Source: Dillenia suffruticosa (taxonomy: Eukaryota; Streptophyta; Magnoliopsida; Dilleniales; Dilleniaceae). From it: DNA of 64,000 nucleotides. The position numbers and the translations under genes are program-made. Of the stretch, positions 1-12,568 are shown in pieces. The notes below the pieces were generated by a model. That model saw only the letters and a list, made by a program, of their open reading frames with translations. It ran no database searches and had not been told where the DNA came from. The stretch is from contig JAVTVX010000015.1 of the NCBI GenBank assembly GCA_033439265.1, positions 25,535,947 to 25,599,946 of the forward strand, read 5' to 3'. Positions within the stretch are counted from its first letter, which is position 1. Each line of letters starts with the position of its first letter.

Positions 1-1076
1 ATCTGTGGAGCCAAACCCAACTCTAACAGGTTGAATTCCAATAGACAACTAGAGAATCCAAGAGGGGATAAATGCGAATAGTGATAAAGAATGCGAAGAA
101 CAAAGACTCAAATTGCGAATTGAGGCAGAGAACTTGAAGCACAACTAGAGTCAATAGGGAAACAAAAACCTAAAATTTCAACAGTCAAAAGAAAGGAATA
201 GAAAAATCAAAAACCTATGGTCTTCTGCACAACTTCGTTCTTTTTCTTATTGTCGATATCACTCTTATACTCTCTCTCTCTGTGTCTATTTGTCTATCTC
301 TCTCTCATTCTATTTATATATGAAAAGAGAACATGGTGTCAAATCTTAGGACCAAATTGTTGATGCAGTAAAAAATTGACCAAGAACCTAACGTGATATT
401 ACTATGTCAGCATTTTATTGATGTGGCTTCAGTGATGTGTGAATATACCAACATATCACCTACCAAGTCAGCATAGTAGTCCACCAATCATGCCAATTTA
501 GAATGCAATAATCTAGCTTACATGCCATATCATGCTAGCTTAATATTTAATGGCCAAGCTAGTATCATTACTGACAAAAAAACTTAATTCTTATACTTTT
601 GGAAGTTTGAGAACTCAATTATTGTATTCTAAAATCTAGGAACTAAATTGTGAATTCAATGTAAAGTTCAGGGACTGTATGTATATTAACTCTTAAGTCG
701 AATATGCCACATTGATGACAAAGACTTTTGATGCCTAAACATAGTTAAACCATTCGATGTAGTTGGTATTACAATTTGTCAAAGCCTTTTGACTTGGCAA
801 ATATATTTTGAAGAGTAAATGGTTTTGATAATTAGTAACAATGTCAGCTATTGGTTTGAAACAAAAATTCACACCTCAATTTTAGCCATCTGTGAGAACT
901 ACTAATCAAAATTCAACATAAGTTTTGACCATAGTTTGTATAAGATGATCTCCTAAAGCATCATATCAACCAATTTTTTTACTCTTTAGATAAAACTATT
1001 TCTTAAATTTTTGGATAACAATTGCTTGAAACAATGAACAAACTTGACAAATAAAATAGTTTCTATCATTGATATC
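1..1076. other. Unclassified non-coding DNA
   Basis: No coding region is supported. On the minus strand, near 308-320, a TATA-like stretch (tatataaatag) is followed by a GA/TC-rich leader at about 270-305, which looks like a core promoter or the promoter part of a decayed mobile element. Phrases such as 'aaagttcagggactgta' near 660 are of a kind common in plant non-autonomous repeats. No family could be assigned. Confidence 0.3.
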
Positions 1077-1771
1077 TGATGAAACATGACCCAAAGGCCC
1101 ATTATCATAAGACTTGAGACCCTTTGAATTCATAACCCAATGGACATAATGTACTAAAACGTGTCATCAATATGAGATTTATTTTCTAGACAGGTAGGCA
1201 CCACGCACCTTCTTGGTACATTCCGACTAGACTCTTCTCGATAGTTGTCTGATCAGTTGTGCTTGTGCCATCATTTGGTTGAAGACAATATTCATTTTTC
1301 CTTAAATCGCAAAGATAACCTCCTATAATCGGGAAGGAAACCTTCGACTACTGTTAATAAGGAAAAGAATCTTTGGTGATTTGAATTTCCTTGAACAATA
1401 GTATTTTAAATCTTTGAAAATACTTTACTATGATTTTTGCAATCTCATGATACTTCCATAAGAAAATTAGGGTTTTAACATCCCGAATACATACGAGACT
1501 CACATACGGAAACTATATATATACGATTAAGCCAATCGGCCAAGTATACTCTCGAAACTAACACGTAGCACACAAAGCCAGAACAAATCTATATTTCAAT
1601 CTATTTTTATTGTAGAAAACCATTTTTTGACTTGAGCGTCGGAATCTCCCCTGTTGGAGTTCCCTCCGATGGTCTTTTGCAGGTCTATTTTATCAAGATC
1701 TCCCAACAACTAAGCATCCTATTCAAGTCAGCAGAGCCATCATCAATAGAGCTAAAACCACCTCTAACAAA
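1077..1771 (+). repeat. 5' LTR of element A (~695 bp)
   Basis: Begins tgatgaaacatgaccc and ends before the PBS-like site ttgatgccgtttgtgat (1772-1788). The same sequence recurs at 7359 and 62279. The copy at 62279 has the same length to its own PBS-like site, which fixes both boundaries. Confidence 0.75.
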
Positions 1772-1829
1772 TTGATGCCGTTTGTGATAATAGACTAAAA
1801 AGAAGCTTGTTTTGTGCTCTATCCCTCAA

Positions 1830-3920
1830 AGATCATGCCTCTTAAGAAAAGGACAAGAATCACATCCAAAGCCGCAACTATGATTAGAGGACCCGTGGCT
1901 ACCCCAATGGACACTATCCAACCTATAGCGTCGACCAATCCTACTCAGATTCCTACCGTAATCAACCAGCCTGAAACCCAACCGCCAGTCATGCAATGGA
2001 ATCAACCAATTCCTCCCCCTGCTCTAGCCTCTCTAGAAAAGACCACTAAGCCTGAGATGGAAGGCTCAAATCCAAGTTGTAAGGCATAAGCAAACACTTA
2101 GAGGAGTTCAGCCATGATCTTAGACCAAGAGCACAATCCTCTTTGCACGGGTTTGGTCATATGCGCCAATGAAGGCTTGAGCCCAGAGAGCACTAAGAGC
2201 ATTCGGTGACTTCTTGACATAACCCTGACGATTTGAGGAAACAGGTCGAAGAACTCGTGGTAGACAAACTTAGACGTGTTAACACTAGAAGAGACAAATT
2301 CGCTCAATATGTTACCGGTCTTTCACCATTTGACTCCAAGGTTTCTATCGAACCGATGCCTTATACGTGCTTCCCCCTTCCATAGAGAGGTATGATGGCA
2401 CTACTGACCCTTGGGACCATGTAGCTCACTTTGTGACTATAATGATCTCAAAAGACATGTTAAATGTAGCCATGTGCATATACTTTCCTACGACCCTAAA
2501 GGGCAATGCATTGATATGGTTTAATTTACTTCCTCCATTCAGTATCAAAAGCTTCTCCCAACTTTGGCAAAAGTTTGAGACAGCCAAGAGGAAGTCAACA
2601 TCCCTCCTCTTGTTGCGATAGAGGGATGACGAGCCATTGAGAGATTTTCTTGACAAATTCAAGACTAAGATAATAAAGGTTTTCAGCCTAGACCACTCCA
2701 TTGCATTAGCAGCGTAACTAACCAGGTTGTGACTGTTAGGAATGAAAATATCCAACACGCAGAATCCTCTGTCAGCCATCCAAAAGTTTTATACTCACGC
2801 GAAAAAATACATCGTAGTGGAGGATACTGAAGTGTTCGACAAATGACGAAACCGACCAACTCGAAACGAACGTAGCTAATCGTCCTGACAATCTCGTTTA
2901 AGAGGTCTTAACAAGGACCTCCTCAATAGTGAAGGTTCACGAGTTATACTCCTCTGAATGAGATACCAGGTCAAGTTTTGCTTCAGATCCAGAACAAACC
3001 CCAGTCAGATGGCCCCTTTGCTCCATAGAAGATGATTCGATAAAGGACAAGATACGAAACTGTCACTTCCACCAAGATTACAGCCATCTAACAAATGAAT
3101 GCAAAAAGTTTAAGGATGAGCTCGAGTTTCTCGTTCAAAGTGGTCAACTCCAAAGGCTTATAAGTGTAGAAAGGGAAGGCTTCCCCTCTTAGGGCTCGCA
3201 CACTATAAGGTGAGAGAGTGAGCAGGGTAAGTAGCCAACCCAGGAGACACCCATAATCGACCAAATGGAGTTATTCTCCAAGTACAAAGTGAGTACGATC
3301 CCTCAAACCTTATCTTTCAAGTCACATCTTAATGATGTTACACAACCAAGGTTATACACAATGGAACGAGACCCGGCAGAAAGTGGCCCTGATTTTTCAC
3401 AAGGCCAAGCCATCTGCTCCACATCTAAAGAAATCTTTGCCACGTGAACGGGGAAGCAGACTAAAAAGAAAAGACCAATGATTGATTTCAGCGATGATGA
3501 TCTGGTAGGAGTCGATCTAAACCGACATGATTCCCTTGTCATCACCACAAAGATGGACAATACGAAGTAAGGAGAATTTTCGTAGATCAAGAGCTAGTTG
3601 TAACCTCCTCTATTGGAATGTTTTTTAATAGATGGGTTTTTCAATAGAGGGGTTTCACTCAAACACACTTGCAGCCTCATGTCGGACTAATCAAATGACT
3701 CTCAGATGAATGGATATACCCTGAAGGTACCATTTCGCTCCCCGTCACACTCGGAACTCCACCTGATCATGCAACAACTACAATAATGTTCAATGTGGTC
3801 AAGCTGCCTTCACTCTCTAATGTTATCCTAGGTTGGCCAAGTTTGAACGCATTGCAGGCATTCCTGACCACGAAGCATCAGAATGCTATTATGTGATTTG
3901 GAATTCCTGACGTACCCTCT
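1830..3920 (+). mobile_element. gag and partial protease region of element A (fossil)
   Basis: Plus-strand reading gives a Retrotrans_gag signature: ERYDGTTDPWDHVAHF near 2390-2440 and FPTTLKGNALIWFNLLPP near 2485-2535. Near 3790-3890 there is an aspartic-protease-like stretch including VILGWPSLNALQAF. Homology then stops, where the rest of pol would be expected. The region is broken in several places. Confidence 0.7.
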
Positions 3921-3959
3921 TAAGTAACCCTAAACCTCTCTCTCTATTACGTTTACTTC

Positions 3960-4085
3960 TATAAAATAGTAGTGTGCAGGGCACAAGCGCGAGCGGGTGT
4001 ATACGGGTTCGAGTCCGTGTGATGACGGTTTTCGGAACAAAAAAAAAAGAAGGCAGGGTGCAAGTGTGTACGCGGGTGTGTGCGC
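3960..4085 (+). repeat. tRNA-derived SINE-like scrap
   Basis: Contains an RNA polymerase III B-box-like sequence, gggttcgagtcc, at about 4008-4019. An A-rich run follows at 4039-4050, then a GC-rich, gtgtgcg-rich stretch. It resembles the head and A-tail of a short retroposon. It is too decayed to fold as a tRNA, and a clear A box was not found. Confidence 0.35.
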
Positions 4086-4109
4086 AGGCGCCAGATGATT
4101 ATGTAAGGC

Positions 4110-4405
4110 TATTAACTATGAAACTTTTAGCGATGGAATATTTTCGTCACTGATAGTTTTATATATTATTTGAAATCAGCGACGAATTAATGATGGAATA
4201 TTTAGTGTCAAAAAATTTTCGTTGCTAAATTTAGCGATCGATGATCTTCCGTCATTAATATTTAGTCGGTCGCTAAATTTAGCAATGAGGTTTTCAACAA
4301 CGGAATTAGATATGAAAATTTTTCGTTGCTAATACTCATCAGCGACGGAATCTTTACTATCAGCGATGGATATTTCCATCGCTGATATCTTGTTTTTTAG
4401 TAATG
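4110..4405 (+). mobile_element. Right end of a CACTA (En/Spm-like) element
   Basis: A series of short inverted subterminal motifs (agcgatgga, tccatcgct, cgtcgct and variants) leads to the terminus ttgttttttagtaatg, which ends at 4405. Its reverse complement, cattactaaaaaacaa, is a one-base variant of a CACTA-type terminus. The last 54 bases closely match the right end at 8446-8500. No matching left end is nearby. Confidence 0.6.
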
Positions 4406-4454
4406 TTACTACTTGTTCCACTAGTCCTACCATGATTTGCTTCATTAATCTCAC

Positions 4455-4945
4455 ATCAAGCACATGTCATCGAACACACTATCAAATGAACATACTAACA
4501 ACATGAGATGTATCTCCCCATCGGGTAGGTACGGCCTTCTATCGAACAAACTTACAGACAACAAGGGATGTATCTTCCCATTGGGTAGGTACGACCCACT
4601 TTATCAAATAAACGTGTCGAAAACGAGGGATGCATCTCCCTGTCAGGTTAGTACGACACACTATCCAATGAACATATGAGCATACCAATGACAAAGGACA
4701 TATCTCCCCATTGTATAGGTATTACCCACTCTATCAAACGAATGTACCGGCTACAAGGGACATATCTCCGCGTTAGGTAGATATGGCTTACTTTATTGAT
4801 ACAACCCATTCTATCGAATGAATGTACTGATAATAAGGAATGTATCTCCTTGTTGGTAGGCACAACCCCTTACTCTCTTGAACGAATGAATTGTCAACTA
4901 GGATATATCTCCCTGATGGTGCTCCATTTACTCTACACGATGAAA
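4455..4945 (+). repeat. Diverged tandem array, ~62-bp unit, six to seven units
   Basis: Units begin around 4503, 4564, 4626, 4694, 4756, 4836 and 4901. Each carries a form of gggatgtatctccccattgg, then gtaggtacgacccact, then atcaaatgaa. The same unit occurs once inside the Tat LTR (about 62370-62430 and 7460-7520). The array lies in the 3' part of element A, next to the antisense ORF region. Confidence 0.7.
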
Positions 4946-5029
4946 CATACTATCGATATGGAGCTCTAAACACTTGCTCATAATGAAACAATCAAACATT
5001 TTCATAAATTCTTTTGGGTCGAAGCATAC

Positions 5030-7250
5030 AAAAGAAAAACTAAGTCAAAAGAGAACAAAGATCACAATCAAGGAAGGGTAGAAGTTGGAAGAGCTTGAGA
5101 TTCTAAATTAGCTCGAGATACATCGACCACCACATTCTTATCCGCTGCTTCCAAAGGAACCTTACCCACGGGAATGAGTGCAAGTTCAGGACTGGACATT
5201 TCGAAGATGGAATTCTCGATATCCGGGGGCATAGCACCTAATAGCCCCGCTTGATAGATAATCTCCTTGGCACACCAGAGATTCTCGCTCTACTTACATC
5301 GAGTATGCATATGTTGATCAATGGTCTTCACCATAGTTTTGCCCAACTCCGCTATTCTCTGCTTCGCAGCTTTTCAATAACTGATTGCATACCTCGACTA
5401 ATTTCACCATAGCCTTCAATTACACATACTACACATTTGCCTTCGCCTCTAACTCCTTACACCTCTTAGAGGCCACCTTGCATCATTAGAGTGCTGCGCT
5501 TAGCTTAACCTTTAGCTGCTCCATCTTCGTGTTTCAAGTGTTTAGAGCGGCCACAGATGCCCTCTCCTCCTTGATCTCCCATCTGGTCGGCCCAGAGCTT
5601 CAAATGATTTATCATCTTCTCTTTCTTTAGCTTTTGAAACTCTACTAAGATAATGGTTTGTACAAAACAAGAAGAGTCATATACAAAAACTAGCATATAA
5701 ATTACTTTCGAGGGCATTCATACCATAAGCCCCAAGAACATAATAGCCTTATCGATCTGCTCGTGAGAACTTATTTAGCTCCCAATCGGAACGATAAAAA
5801 TCTACTTGTTCCGCTATCTTCCCGCTTCACTGCCATCAACATACATTTTGTTTGTCCCCGCCGACCATCAAAGAATGAAACAGGAATGAAATGAGGAAAA
5901 GCAATTCTCGTGGACACCTTTTGATTGCCCTGTATCAAGAAAACGATAGAAGAAGGTCCTATGTCAGGTTCCTCAGTTGTCTTTAAAGGAATACCTTCTA
6001 GGTCCTCGGCACCTTTTCCCTCTCCTCTGTCTCTTCCCTCCTTTGGGTCCTCAAGGAGATGCCCCATAGTCTGCTCTTCTTCGAGCTCATTAGAGATACA
6101 GTCCCCAACCTCTTCTTCTCTTCTCCCTCTCCTCCGTCTCCTTCTCTCTCTCTCTTTTCGAACCCTTCACCGTACACTTCACCACTCTCTAACACTCTAT
6201 CTGAGCGCCTACAACTCCTTGGGCCTTAGACTCATGACCTTCGATCTCGGCCGCTCTCGACATGCCCAGGAGATCCTGCCCCACTCTTTCTCACAACCTC
6301 ACCTAATGAACTTGATATTTAAACTTTCCTCTGCTTTTGCATCAACGATGATGGGAACGACATCAATGCCAGTATCAGAAGAGTCTACCACCTCAATTGC
6401 ATCTCTTTTCACTTCGGACCTCATCTGTTTGTCAGTAGTTATTGCCTCAAGGTCTTTTTCTTCTGCAGAAGAGAGAATACTCACAAGACCCTTGTCCTTC
6501 TTCTCGACCAGAAGAGGCCTTTCAATCTTCCTCTTCTCCTCCAACAAGAGGCCTGCTAGTGCCAGTAACTTGTTGTCTAGGAGAGCCTCAACCAAAATGT
6601 GCCTCTTTTTGATACTATAGCAATCGCCAACAGAACGAATAAACCATGAATGGCAAGAAGGCTAAGGAGTCTTTAACCCTAAGAATAGCTCCTCATCGAC
6701 CTTTAGCAACATGGGCATAAAATCTCTGTTCAAGAACCCTACAAAGAAGTATTTGAACATCCAACTTTTGTCGGTGGTCTCCTTATAGAAGAACTTCCAA
6801 CCCAATTCCAACTTGGTCAGCATGTAATACCAACCTTCTATAGAACCACCATGGCCGCACCTCTTGAAGGTAAAAACGAAAGCCAAGATCTCAAAATCAA
6901 AGTAGAGGTGGCAGAAACTCATTAGTGACATTACAGCTAGCACCAAGCACCAAACGCTGGGAATCAACATCGACAGGTATATGTTCCAACGGAGTAGGAC
7001 TTAGGCAAGAGGACCCCATATATGATACTTTTAAATTATATTTAACACTTTGCTTGTACACCAAAACATAACCTTCGGGTGTCCTATTAGCCCTATCATC
7101 ATCCATAGTCGACTATAGAACATAGTTGTCCCTTAGCAACATGTCATTTTAAATATCGTGGAGTTCATCCTTCGTCATGGTACCACTAATGTCATTGACA
7201 CCCTGGCAAGAATGCGGCGTTGAACTCTTAGCCATTTTTGATCTAATCTT
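5030..7250 (-). mobile_element. Antisense ORF region of element A (fossil)
   Basis: On the strand opposite to gag, coding-like pieces include one at 6662-6970 with FCHLYFDFEILAFVF followed by FKRCG. This pattern (W..VLAV.SL..FCHL.F.FEIL...F..KRC) recurs in element B at 11872-12195. It resembles the 'putative gypsy type transposon' family (PF04195-like) found as the antisense ORF of Tat elements. Its function is unknown. The region is broken. Confidence 0.55.
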
Positions 7251-7345
7251 TAAGAGTTATTTACAATCTTTGACGAAAAGGTGAGTTGTCTCTCTGTGCG
7301 AAAGTTTAATATCTTTTCAAATTCTTATCCATTCAATACTCTAGG

Positions 7346-7880
7346 AATCGGGGGCAAGTGATGGAGCATGACCCAAAGGTCCATTATTGCGAGACTTGAG
7401 ACCTTCAAATCCATAGACCAATGGACATAGCATACTAAAGTGTGTTGTCAATATATGATTTATCTCTCAGATGGGTAGGCACAGCCTACCCTATCAGTAT
7501 ATACTGACCAAATCTTTCTCGGTAGCTATTTAATTAGCTCTCAAATCTCCTTGGTGCTCGATGCCACCATTTGGTTTAAGGCAATATTCAATTTCCCTTA
7601 AATCACAAAGACAACCTCCCATAATTGGGAAGGAAATCTTTGACTGTTGTCTACAAGGAAAGGAATATTTGGTGATCTGAATTTCCTTGAGGAATAGTAT
7701 TTTAAATCTTTAGGAGTCCTTTACTATAATCTCTACAATCTCAGGATACTTGCATAAGGAAACTAGAGTTTTAACGCCCCAAATGTATACGAAACTCATA
7801 CATAGAAACTATATATACACAATTAAGCCAATCAACTAGGAGCGGTCTCGAAACTTACACATAGCATATAAAAGTTGTAA
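7346..7880 (+). repeat. Polypurine tract and 3' LTR of element A
   Basis: A purine-rich tract, ggaatcgggggcaag (about 7344-7358), abuts the LTR start tgatggagcatgaccc at 7359. The LTR is recognisable to about 7880 and then gives way to unrelated sequence, so its last ~180 bp are missing. Confidence 0.65.
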
Positions 7881-8445
7881 GGTCCCGTTATTAGAAAATA
7901 TTAAGGTATGCATCTTCGTTTACATTTTTACTTATTATGCTTAAATTCTTCTGTATCGCATTGTGAGAAATTGGATGCATTTGCAATGCATGTTGCGATT
8001 TTTGTGTTTATGATCTCAAGTTGAGATGAAGCATAGTGAAATTAGTATAGACTGAGGAACATAGTGGCTAATGAAAATGATAGAAATAATATCGCAAGAG
8101 AACCGAATTAGAATTTGGTGTGGGACACACAAAAGGAAAAGAAAAAGAAAAAATAAAATAAAATAAAAATAAAAATAATTTGGACACCATACCACATCAT
8201 CACCCAACACATGGAAACCTTAGCTTTGATACCTCACCATACTTGGGCTCCACATTCCACTTTGGTAGAGAGATAAGTATGAAAAAAAGAGGTTTAAACA
8301 TAACAAGTTTTCTCTTCAAGGTTCATTTTCGGCCTCTATCTTCTTCCTTCAAAAACTCACCCCAACCTCCATTAAAACTACCATTTAAGCTTGAAATAAC
8401 ACACCTCCATCCATATATATGTTAACCCTAGTCTTTAGGAAGTAA
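7881..8445. other. Unclassified stretch between element A and a CACTA end
   Basis: No gene is supported. It holds an A-rich low-complexity run (aaagaaaaagaaaaaataa and similar) near 8130-8180. A short open stretch at 8180-8425 has no recognisable motif. It may be the remainder of the CACTA element that ends at 8500. Confidence 0.3.
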
Positions 8446-8500
8446 CTTTTACTATCAGCGACAGATATTTTTATTGCTGATAGCTTGTTTTCTAGTAGTG
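8446..8500 (+). mobile_element. CACTA right terminus
   Basis: Ends gttttctagtagtg at 8500. The reverse complement cactactagaaaac is a standard CACTA terminus. It is preceded by the hairpin-prone pair tatcagcgacag / ttgctgatag. It is closely similar to the terminus ending at 4405. Confidence 0.65.
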
Positions 8501-8544
8501 TTGTTATCTAACCTTCCAAGTTGGCCATCGATTTTGAAAACTTT

Positions 8545-9383
8545 TGCTAGTACATAGTCCGACAGCCCATTACTATAAAATCTCAGCAGGCTGATAATCA
8601 TAAAGTCCACAAACCACTAAAGCGCTCTCTCGGTAAACACTCTTACACTCTCGTCTCTCTCTCCCTTTCTCAATCCAATGCTCTCGATAGAATCTTCTCG
8701 GTCACTACCTTACCTCTCTCTATACATTGCTTGCTCACTTTGTCTTGGTATGCTTTGCTTGGCCCTTCGATCTCTTGGTCTTCTAACCTCTCAGCCCCTT
8801 TAGGTACTATAAAAGTAATTCCCCTTACGTAACGGGTGCAAGTCATGATATTCCGATAAGGGAAGAAAACTTTAACAAGTTTAAACGTTCCTTAATCCAA
8901 TATGAATCTATTGTGATCTCTCTCAATAAGGAAGTAAATCCCTCAACAATTTGGACTTTCCCAGATCTCCGCAGGGAACTGAAACTTTCCTATCTCCGAG
9001 AACTTTGAATTTGTAGGGAGTCCACGATTATGATTCCTGCAATCTCGGAAGATCTCCCATGATCCCTTCATAATGTAAGTAGGGTTTCGATGTCTCTTAA
9101 TATATTAAAGACTATATATACTATACAACGGCATCCGGCCAAGTATACACACTTTACTCTACAAGATGCATACAAGTCTACATAGGGTTTAGACACTTTT
9201 AGTCTTTCCTTTTCTTTTACCTTACTTTCTGACTTGAGCGTCGGACTTTTCTCTACCGGAGCCAACTCAAGTGGGTTTTTACAAATCTCCTCATTGAATA
9301 TGACCTAACGTATGCGATATCACCGTCTCTCTATTCTAGACAAAAGCACAGTTTAGTTCTGAAGTGGAAATTGGCTTCAACAG
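8545..9383 (+). repeat. 5' LTR of element B (~840 bp)
   Basis: The core atagtccgacagcc...ttaccataaaatct recurs at 12575. The LTR runs to the cttcaacaga that precedes the PBS-like site at 9385. Near 9225-9260 it shows the U5 motif gacttgagcgtcggac, also seen in the LTRs of element A and, on the other strand, at 45.1-45.5 kb. Confidence 0.7.
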
Positions 9384-9464
9384 ATTCGTGCCTTCTATAG
9401 GAATGACTGACTGATTTGCCAAAGAGATTCATGCCCAATTTTAATCTCTTTCTCTCTTACCACC

Positions 9465-10165
9465 ATGCCACCGAAAAGAAAGAATGGAGATAATGCCTCC
9501 AAGATGACATCCAAGGTGGGAGGACAAAAGTCCAATCTTACAAACTTACCTCCATCAATACTCCTGTTTATATAGCTGGATACCTCAACCACCCACTCGC
9601 AACACCAGATAGAATCACCCCCACATAGAGATCTCCGACCTTTTGTAGTTCAACCCCAAGCTTGCCTCGCTCCTCCCTTTTCTCCGGCCTCTCCCAATTA
9701 GGTCCACCATTTTTAAATGGAAAAATTGGAGTCTTATATACAAAAAATGAGCAAACAACTAGAAGAAATCAGTCTTGCCCTTTGACAAGTTTTGTCTTCC
9801 TCTAGGAAGTCGGTGCACTCATGTTTGCATAGGCTTCAACCGTGCATACACCCAGAGCCCTTGGTGACATCTCGATGGAAGCTAAAAATTTTGAAAAAGC
9901 AAGTTGAAGAGCTTGTGGCTGCTGAGCTTCAATGAGCTAACGCAGGACGAAATGACCCCGACTATTACATCTCCAACTCTTTGCCGTTCGACTGCATGAT
10001 TGTGGCTAAGCTGATGCCACGGAATGTTCTCCTTCATATATGGAGATATACGACGGCACTACTGACCCTAGAGACCATGTGATCCATTTTGTCACAGTTT
10101 TGATCTCAAAAGATATGTCAAATGTAGCTATGTGTAAGCACTTCCCCACGACCGTGAAGACATGA
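9465..10165 (+). mobile_element. gag region of element B (fossil)
   Basis: Starts like a Tat gag (MPPKRKNGDNASK) near 9465. Near 10040-10160 it carries the capsid signature YDGTTDPRDHVIHFV followed by ISKDMSNVAMCKHFPTT. The homology ends abruptly at about 10165. The antisense ORF region begins soon after, so the missing middle includes all of pol. Confidence 0.65.
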
Positions 10166-10269
10166 TTCAACTCCAGTGACATCTATTTCAATATAAAAAT
10201 ACACTAAACAAAGAGGTTCATGTAGAATCTGGGGAGGCATGGTACACTAAGAGAGGAAAATCAAAGAAA

Positions 10270-12300
10270 ACACACACATCATGATGAAGGAGATAGAGGA
10301 GAAGGCCTCTACTGCAAACACTTGAAACCGGCCTGGAGAGTAGCAACACAGGAGCATGCATTAGCTATTGCTTGAGAAAACCACTCCCAGGAACGTCAAC
10401 TAGGTTGTGCCTTAGTATCGCCACCACCAGTGTTACCCAACAGGCTCTCCTTCAGCCCTGCTCTATAGATGATTTCTTCCTCACGCCACAACTTTTCAAA
10501 AAGCTCATGATGGTTGCATTGGTATTTTCCAAAATCTCTATTACCTTTTCCTTTAGGTCCCTAACCTTCTTCTCTAAGATAAGGAGTAATTGCTCACATT
10601 CCTGTATGAACCATTCCGCAGTTAGCCGCCCTCCCTCGGCCCTACTCAGCAAAGCTTCCAACCTCTCACATTCTACAATGGCCATATTGCACTGCTCAAA
10701 CGTAGAATCCCAGTCAATTTTCAACCACCTTATCTCCTTTTCTTTTTTGTACAAGGTGACATTTATCGCCCTTTCCTCTTCTCGTTCCTTCTTCTTTTGG
10801 GCAAAAATGGTAGAAGCTGGGAGATTTCTTCCCCTTCTGATCTACTAGGCCCTCCAAAATGACTAACCAGCTGATTCTTTCTTTGCCTTCGGATTTCGAT
10901 CATAGCGTCAACCTATATAAAATGTGGCAAATTACGAAAATCATAATTGAAACACTAAGTTCACTGATACATTAAGAAAAGAAATATACTTGAATTCCAA
11001 GAGTGATTATAGTCTCATCACCCTATTCCATTGATAAGTCATTTAACTCTAACTCAATGCACTGATAATCCAATCTATTAATGATCCTCCTCGTCTCAAT
11101 GATATCTATATAACTAAAGTAATTATTTTTATAGCTAATTGCCATGGTTTCTCTCTCTTTTAAGTCCTTTGACCGGTCAAATGACCTAACAAAAATAGAG
11201 GGAGAGGATTCGTTTGATTGGGCATGATACTTTTACCTTTCCGGATATACATGTGCTCTAGAAGGGCACTTGATGATCCAATCCCAACTCTCGGTCCTAT
11301 CTCCTCCTCCCCCATGTCCAGAGCTCTTAAGGAAGTGTCCCCCCCTCAACGTCGAGAGCTTCAGCCTCAGCACCTACCTTCCCAGCACCTTCGATAGCCA
11401 AAACTAGTACCTGAGGCTCCTCTCCCTTAGTGGCCTCTAATTTCTTGCTGCTAAGGCTAGGGACCAAGAACCTTCTCCTCTTCCCCTTGGGAATTAGACT
11501 TACGACAAGGCATACATCACTAGCCCAATCTCCTGACATACTCTCTTTGTCCTTGACATTCTTCCTAGTTGTTCCTTCTTCATCAAGAGAAACCTTTCGA
11601 TTTTCACTTTCTCAATTAACAACAAGCCGACCATCTTTAGCATCTAATCATCTAGGAGGGTGTCTAGCTGAATAAACCTACCTTTCAATCAGCAGAAATT
11701 CCCAACTGAGTGTACGAAACCTGAATACTGAGAATGGGTCTGAGCTTTCAACACCACTGCTAGCTCCCCAGAAGCTCTCGGCAAAACCGGCACTAGTTCT
11801 CTCTTCTCAAACTCCACAAAAAAGAATTTCTTTATCCAAATCTTATCTACACTCTCCTTGTAGAAAAACCTCTACCCAAAATCTGATCTCCTGTATAGGC
11901 AAAACCAGCCCCCAGTATAACCCTCATTGGCACACCTTTTCAAACAAAAAATAGAAGAAAGAATTTCAAAATTGAAATTTAGATGGCAGAAATTTAATAG
12001 ACTCACTACCGCCAACACCAAGATTAATCGCCAGGCACTAAGGATTAACAAAGTCGAGAAGATACTCCACCCCCTTAAGATCTCCGCCAAAATACCCAAA
12101 TAAGGCATCTTTAACCCATACCTAATGTACTCCTTATACATCGGCAAGGAGGTCTCGTGCATCATGTTCATCCTTTCATCTTCTGAGGGTAACACAAATA
12201 AAAACCCTCTCCCAAACCCATCAATTGCATCACGTCCTTCAACTCTTCATCTGTTATCACACTCTTGATTTTGTTAATCTTAGTCATCGCAGTTATCTTA
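10270..12300 (-). mobile_element. Antisense ORF region of element B (fossil)
   Basis: The minus-strand piece at 10452-10754 is strongly coiled-coil-like, with Leu/Glu/Lys heptads (for example CERLEALLSRAEGGRL). The piece at 11872-12195 carries WRLILVLAVVSLLNFCHLNF then FEILSSIFCLKRC, the same signature as in element A. The family is PF04195-like by appearance. It is decayed. Confidence 0.55.
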
Positions 12301-12568
12301 GAAATCTGGTAAAACCTAGATTGCTAGCTTCTCTCTTACAACAAAGTAAACTACCAAAAGTGTAAATAGCACAATGCCTGTAACCAATCACAAACTAAAC
12401 AATAAAAAGCATGCTGAAAAATCTTCGCAACAACTGAAGCGACATGTCCCGCATTTAATGTTATGTCTTCGCACCCTTCCCGCTCTTCTAAAATGCATCA
12501 CTTTAGTGCCTTTTTCTCTACTCGTAATGCCCTTCCTATGAAATGATATTAGCACTAGGGGCAAATAA

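Larger units (their letters stand above)
1077..7880 (+). mobile_element. Fossil Ty3/gypsy Tat-type LTR retrotransposon (element A), pol-less
   Basis: A broken LTR element. Its parts in order are the 5' LTR, a PBS-like site, a gag region with the start of a protease, a tandem array, an antisense ORF region, a polypurine tract and a 3' LTR cut short on its right. The reverse transcriptase, RNase H and integrase core is absent. The antisense ORF between pol position and 3' LTR is a hallmark of the Tat lineage. The two LTRs differ at roughly one position in five by eye, so the insertion is old. It carries other repeats inside it and many breaks. It is in the same family as element C at the right edge of the window. 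Confidence 0.75.

Noticed and set aside
4000-4030. Possible tRNA gene around gggttcgagtcc
   Set aside because: No cloverleaf can be drawn, an A box at the right distance is missing, and a poly-A run follows; a SINE scrap fits better.
5925-6620. Plus-strand ORF of 231 codons, Ser/Leu-rich
   Set aside because: It is the complement of the antisense ORF region of element A; its composition is that of a shadow frame.
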